From the NCBI GenBank assembly GCA_001567485.1, contig JZRA01000068.1:1-64000 (forward strand): 64,000 bases of DNA. The letters are read 5' to 3'. The notes under the pieces are model-generated. The model did not search any database and had not been told where the DNA came from. It saw nothing but the letters and a program-made list of their open reading frames with translations. A program made the translations under genes and the position numbers. Shown in pieces: positions 60,953 through 64,000 of this stretch; position 1 is the first letter of the stretch, and each line of letters begins with the position of its first letter. The DNA comes from Chloroflexi bacterium OLB13 (lineage in GTDB: Bacteria; Chloroflexota; Anaerolineae; Aggregatilineales; Phototrophicaceae).

Positions 60953-62887
60953 TTAGTTGCGGGTGCGCACCGAGTTCGGCAGATTCCGGATCATACGCCA
61001 GTGGTTGAAGTTGCCGGGAAGGCGCTGATACTGGATCGAGTCCATCACGTCCCGAATGATGTGCATTCCGTAGCCCCCCTCAGCCGGCGCGTCCTTGTCG
61101 AATCGCATCGGGGCACTGTCCCAGTTGAACGGCCGCCCGTTGTCCACCATCACCACTTCGATATGAGTAGGGTAGAGGGCATACAGGCCGTTGATGTACC
61201 CCTCGCCTTCGTTCACGCTGTGCTTCATGATGTTTGCCGCCGCCTCGGAAACAGCGAGATGAACCTCCTCGAACCAGACCTGATCGACTTCCACGGCGAG
61301 GTTGGCTGCGAAATGCTGAATCGAATCGGATACCGAGGCAAGCTGCGAGAGATCGCCCTCGATTCGCCAGTGCAGGTAAATATCAGGCTCGACCGGATTC
61401 TCAGGCAGCTTCTTGATGACGACGATGGTCATGTCGTCGGACACGGCGTACTCGCCCTGATGCTGCCCGTGCACTGCTTGTAGACGTTCGAGGATGCCTT
61501 CCGCCGGCAGCGAATTCAGCGTGAGCAAAAGCTGGCCGATCCCGCCTAATCCCAGCAATCGCCCCTTGTAATCTTCGACCTCGGTCAATCCGTCCGAATA
61601 CAGCAGCAGGACATCACCGGCTTCCATGTCGATCGGCTGTACAGCCGCCGAGATATTGGCGAAGATGCCAAGCGGAAAGGTCGTGCTTTCGAGGTGTAAG
61701 ATTTGATGATCGCTGGCGCGGTAGTGCAGCGCGGATGGATGCCCGGCGTTGGAATACACGACCGAACTGCCGTCCTGCCTGATGCTGAGAAGCGTGACCG
61801 TCACAAAGCGGTTGACGCGCACGAGGTCTTCGTACAACGACTGGTTGGCGTTGCGCAGGATCACGCCCGGATGATTGGCGCTGTGGAACTGCGACCGGAT
61901 CGCCGCGCGGACTTCAAAGCTGAGCAGCGCGGCAGGAAAGCCCTTGCCGGAGACGTCGCAGACCATCACGCTCACCGAGCCGTTGCCGCTGTATACGTCG
62001 TAGAGGTCGCCGCCCACCTTGGAGGCCGGCTTGAGCATCGCGGCGATGCTGAATCCGTCCGGGTTGGGCAGCGTGAGCGGAAGCATCCCGGTCTGCACTT
62101 CCGACGCCAGCTCCATGTCACGGCGGATACTCTCGCTGTCGACCTGCTGTTCGTGTAACCGGTCGATCTCGATGACGGTCGTCAACTGCTCAACGAGGCT
62201 TTCGAAGATCTGGATGTCGCCCGCGTTGTAGGTATGCGGTGTTTCGCGCGCCGCCATTCCGATGTATACCGGACGGCTCGCGTCGGTGAGCAGCCGCCGG
62301 CCGATGAACGACTTGAATCCACCGCCGGGGATCATGCGGTTGCACTGATCGGGCGTATCGCAGCGCAGCAAGCCGTCGCTGCGGATTAGAGCATGTAAGA
62401 TCGACGCTTCTTGGAAGTTGGTGAACCCATTCTGCGTCCACATGAACCGCACGTAGCCATCGCGGCCAAGCCCGACAAATGCCACGTCCAATTCGACGGT
62501 ATCGCACGCCATCGCCATCAGCTCGATACAGATCTGTTCGGCACCCAACGGAGACCGCATCAGCAGCGCCGCCTTGTGCATCAGCCCAAGCCGGTTCCAC
62601 GCCGTGACGAGCTGCTCGACAAGGCGCTGTGTGCGGACTTCCACCGTGGCCGCCGCCTGTAGTGTCACCGCCCAGCCTTTCAGCACGGCATTGGCCGACA
62701 CACGCAGATCAGTGCTGCGCATCCGTCCGATGAGCCACGCGCCCGGAACCATCTCGTGACAAACCGCGAGGGCATCGGTCGTGGGCATGTCGTCGCCATA
62801 GGCCACATAGAGCACGTCACCAAAAAGCTCGTTCCAAATGGGCCTGAGGCCGGTTAACTGGTGCTCAATCTCGTTCTGATCAGACAT
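60953..62887 (-). CDS. GAF / PP2C (SpoIIE) / HATPase regulatory phosphatase-kinase
   Basis: A protein of 644 residues: a GAF-like N-terminal region (about 85-245), a coiled linker (RRDMELASEVQTGMLPLTLP), a SpoIIE-type PP2C domain with KVGGDLYDVY, VMVCDVSGKG, LLYSDGLTE and SDDMTIVV, and a C-terminal RsbW-like HATPase domain (VHLAVSEAAANIMKHSV, MVDNGRPF, GGYGMHIIRDVMD). It can both remove and add phosphate on a STAS partner such as the product of 60451-60789. It overlaps the receiver gene by 8 bases. Confidence 0.92.
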   Translation of the reverse strand: MSDQNEIEHQLTGLRPIWNELFGDVLYVAYGDDMPTTDALAVCHEMVPGAWLIGRMRSTDLRVSANAVLKGWAVTLQAAATVEVRTQRLVEQLVTAWNRLGLMHKAALLMRSPLGAEQICIELMAMACDTVELDVAFVGLGRDGYVRFMWTQNGFTNFQEASILHALIRSDGLLRCDTPDQCNRMIPGGGFKSFIGRRLLTDASRPVYIGMAARETPHTYNAGDIQIFESLVEQLTTVIEIDRLHEQQVDSESIRRDMELASEVQTGMLPLTLPNPDGFSIAAMLKPASKVGGDLYDVYSGNGSVSVMVCDVSGKGFPAALLSFEVRAAIRSQFHSANHPGVILRNANQSLYEDLVRVNRFVTVTLLSIRQDGSSVVYSNAGHPSALHYRASDHQILHLESTTFPLGIFANISAAVQPIDMEAGDVLLLYSDGLTEVEDYKGRLLGLGGIGQLLLTLNSLPAEGILERLQAVHGQHQGEYAVSDDMTIVVIKKLPENPVEPDIYLHWRIEGDLSQLASVSDSIQHFAANLAVEVDQVWFEEVHLAVSEAAANIMKHSVNEGEGYINGLYALYPTHIEVVMVDNGRPFNWDSAPMRFDKDAPAEGGYGMHIIRDVMDSIQYQRLPGNFNHWRMIRNLPNSVRTRN

Positions 62888-63263
62888 CAGGAAGCTCGAG
62901 AGCGGTCTCTATTGCGCGGATCAAATCTATACGGCTGAAGGGTTTGAAGAGCAGTGACGTTGCACCCAAGCGGCGCGCCTCGTTGAAGAAGTTCTCGTCA
63001 CTGGTCGCTGAGATCACAATAAACGGGACGTGTTCGAGGTCGGGAAGCTCGCGGGCGTATTGGAGCAGGACAAGGCCGTTCTCTCCGGGCATCATCAGAT
63101 CGACACAGATGACATCTGGAACCCATTTCGCTAAGGCTTCGCGGGCCTGCTTGACGTTGAAGCAAAGCCGCAGGTCGAACTTTGGCTGAAGCATCATCTT
63201 CATCACATCGTGCATGATGATGTCGTCGTCAACGATCATGACACGGCGCAAGGTGTCCGTCAT
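62880..63263 (-). CDS. CheY-like single-domain response regulator
   Basis: A protein of 127 residues, a lone receiver with all key residues: IVDDD, phospho-acceptor Asp in VICVDLMMPG, the Thr/Ser switch in VISATSD and Lys in LFKPFSR. No output domain, so it probably acts on the overlapping PP2C-HATPase protein. The cognate kinase is not in the window. Translational coupling suggests fixed stoichiometry. Confidence 0.92.
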   Translation of the reverse strand: MTDTLRRVMIVDDDIIMHDVMKMMLQPKFDLRLCFNVKQAREALAKWVPDVICVDLMMPGENGLVLLQYARELPDLEHVPFIVISATSDENFFNEARRLGATSLLFKPFSRIDLIRAIETALELPDV

Positions 63264-63430
63264 AGCCTCTCATCTCTGGTCGGCCAACCGCGCTGCATGG
63301 ATGCAACCGGCCGATCTAGAATCCCTCCGCCGCTGTGCACACAAAAACCACGAGTGCATAGCGCCCGAACACTATTGTAGCGTAACCTATATGTTATAGT
63401 GGAGTCGCTCTTTTGGTGAGGAGTACAGCA

Positions 63431-64000
63431 TTGAGATCGCCGGACGCGCGTGCTTTCATAGTTCTCCTCGTGTTTTTGTGCGGCGCGGCCTTCGCTCAAC
63501 AGCCACAGGCGCAGCGGGCGTCGTCAAATGGACTTAGCGTACCGGTGCCATTGGGTTATGTTTCGGCGCAGCTTGGCCCCGGCGCGATCGGCCTAACTGC
63601 GCCGGACAACGGCGGCGTGATCCTCGTCGAGGCGCTCGGACGCACCGCGGACGCCGCGGCAGTGATGGATCAAACGTTGAGCCGCATCGGCGCGCGCCGA
63701 TTTGACGATGGCCTAGCGGTCGAGGGCGGTTCCGGCGTCACAGCGGCCCTCTCGTACGAACGTGCCGGAGTCTTGGGCGCGCTGTATGCGGTCGATGCGA
63801 ATGGCACGCTCGTCGTGCTGCGAATTGAGCCGCTGACCCCGGAGACGGCGCACACCGCGCAGGCTGTCGCAGCGGGTGTGGCCTATCACGCGCCGGAGGC
63901 CACAGCTTCCGTCGCACGCTGTGGCAGCGCGGCGCTTCCGTTGGCGCTCACCACCAGCGGCGGATTGCGGGCGTGCTTCGGCCCGGAATTCTTGGCCGAG
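63431..64000 (+). CDS. exported protein of unknown function, 3' end outside window
   Basis: TTG at 63431 with GAGGAG seven bases upstream opens a frame of 190 codons that runs to the window edge without a stop. It begins with a signal peptide (FIVLLVFLCGAAFAQ), then a mostly beta-rich segment (LSVPVPLGYVSAQLGPGAI, GVILVEALGRTADAA) and two Cys near 170-185. Possibly the ligand domain of a larger secreted protease or sensor. No family recognised. Confidence 0.7.
   Translation, partial: MRSPDARAFIVLLVFLCGAAFAQQPQAQRASSNGLSVPVPLGYVSAQLGPGAIGLTAPDNGGVILVEALGRTADAAAVMDQTLSRIGARRFDDGLAVEGGSGVTAALSYERAGVLGALYAVDANGTLVVLRIEPLTPETAHTAQAVAAGVAYHAPEATASVARCGSAALPLALTTSGGLRACFGPEFLAE

Overview
The window looks like a chromosomal segment of a high-GC member of the Chloroflexota, probably Anaerolineae-like. 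This is an inference from three things: many secreted proteins with Thr/Pro-rich 'TPT' linkers, SpoIIE/STAS and NarL-type regulators typical of that phylum, and an FMN riboswitch driving a RibXY-type riboflavin ABC system of the kind described in Chloroflexus. Nothing here assigns a genus. Promoters that can be read are sigma70-like (TTGAC[A/C], 16-17 bp, TANNNT).

Layout. 1-4.6 kb: lipoprotein and surface genes, two atypical NarL/LuxR regulators and a junction where two divergent genes have both lost their 5' ends. 4.6-7.1 kb: AT-richer spacer, a small ORF and a serine recombinase whose 3' end runs into the terminator and body of tRNA-Ser(GCT), followed by tRNA-Ser(TGA). 7.2-14 kb: CPBP protease, a degenerate metalloprotease-like surface protein, a STAS-like protein, RlmN, a PucR regulator and an APH-family kinase. 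14-17.1 kb: FMN riboswitch with riboflavin ABC transporter (permease, binding protein, ATPase). 17.2-19.4 kb: lipoprotein, GalE and a broken antitoxin-like gene. 19.4-21.7 kb: a lower-GC restriction-modification island. 21.7-27.4 kb: acetyl-CoA synthetase, proline dehydrogenase, SurE, a membrane protein and D-aminoacyl-tRNA deacylase. 27.5-29.9 kb: a single polypeptide joining an LprG-like lipoprotein to a P55-like 14-TM MFS transporter. 30-42.2 kb: tRNA-Gly, a PBP2-type transpeptidase, thermonuclease, SRAP protein, M23 peptidase, a NarL-type regulator, glycosyltransferase, M20 peptidase, a GAF-PP2C phosphatase and an AI-2E/PerM transporter. 42.3-47.5 kb: an rrn operon (16S-23S-5S, no spacer tRNA) behind a consensus promoter. 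47.6-64 kb: S41 peptidase, RluD, a flippase-like protein, a kexin-like S8 protease with P-domain, a LysM protein, glucan phosphorylase, a PEP-synthase-like protein lacking its phosphohistidine domain, tRNA-Asp and a partner-switching module (receiver, PP2C-HATPase, STAS).

Functional links. FMN riboswitch and RibXY plus ATPase form one riboflavin-uptake unit. The lipoprotein-MFS fusion suggests export of a lipidic molecule, by analogy with mycobacterial LprG-Rv1410c. The receiver/PP2C/STAS set is a phosphorylation-controlled partner switch. The restriction endonuclease and methyltransferase form a type II pair.

Data quality matters here. Eight genes are split by a frame change at a site where joining the frames restores a family-typical protein. 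In seven of them the net change fits the loss of one base, mostly in short G/C runs. This looks more like uncorrected long-read error than gene decay, so frameshifted genes are given as full-length loci and marked.
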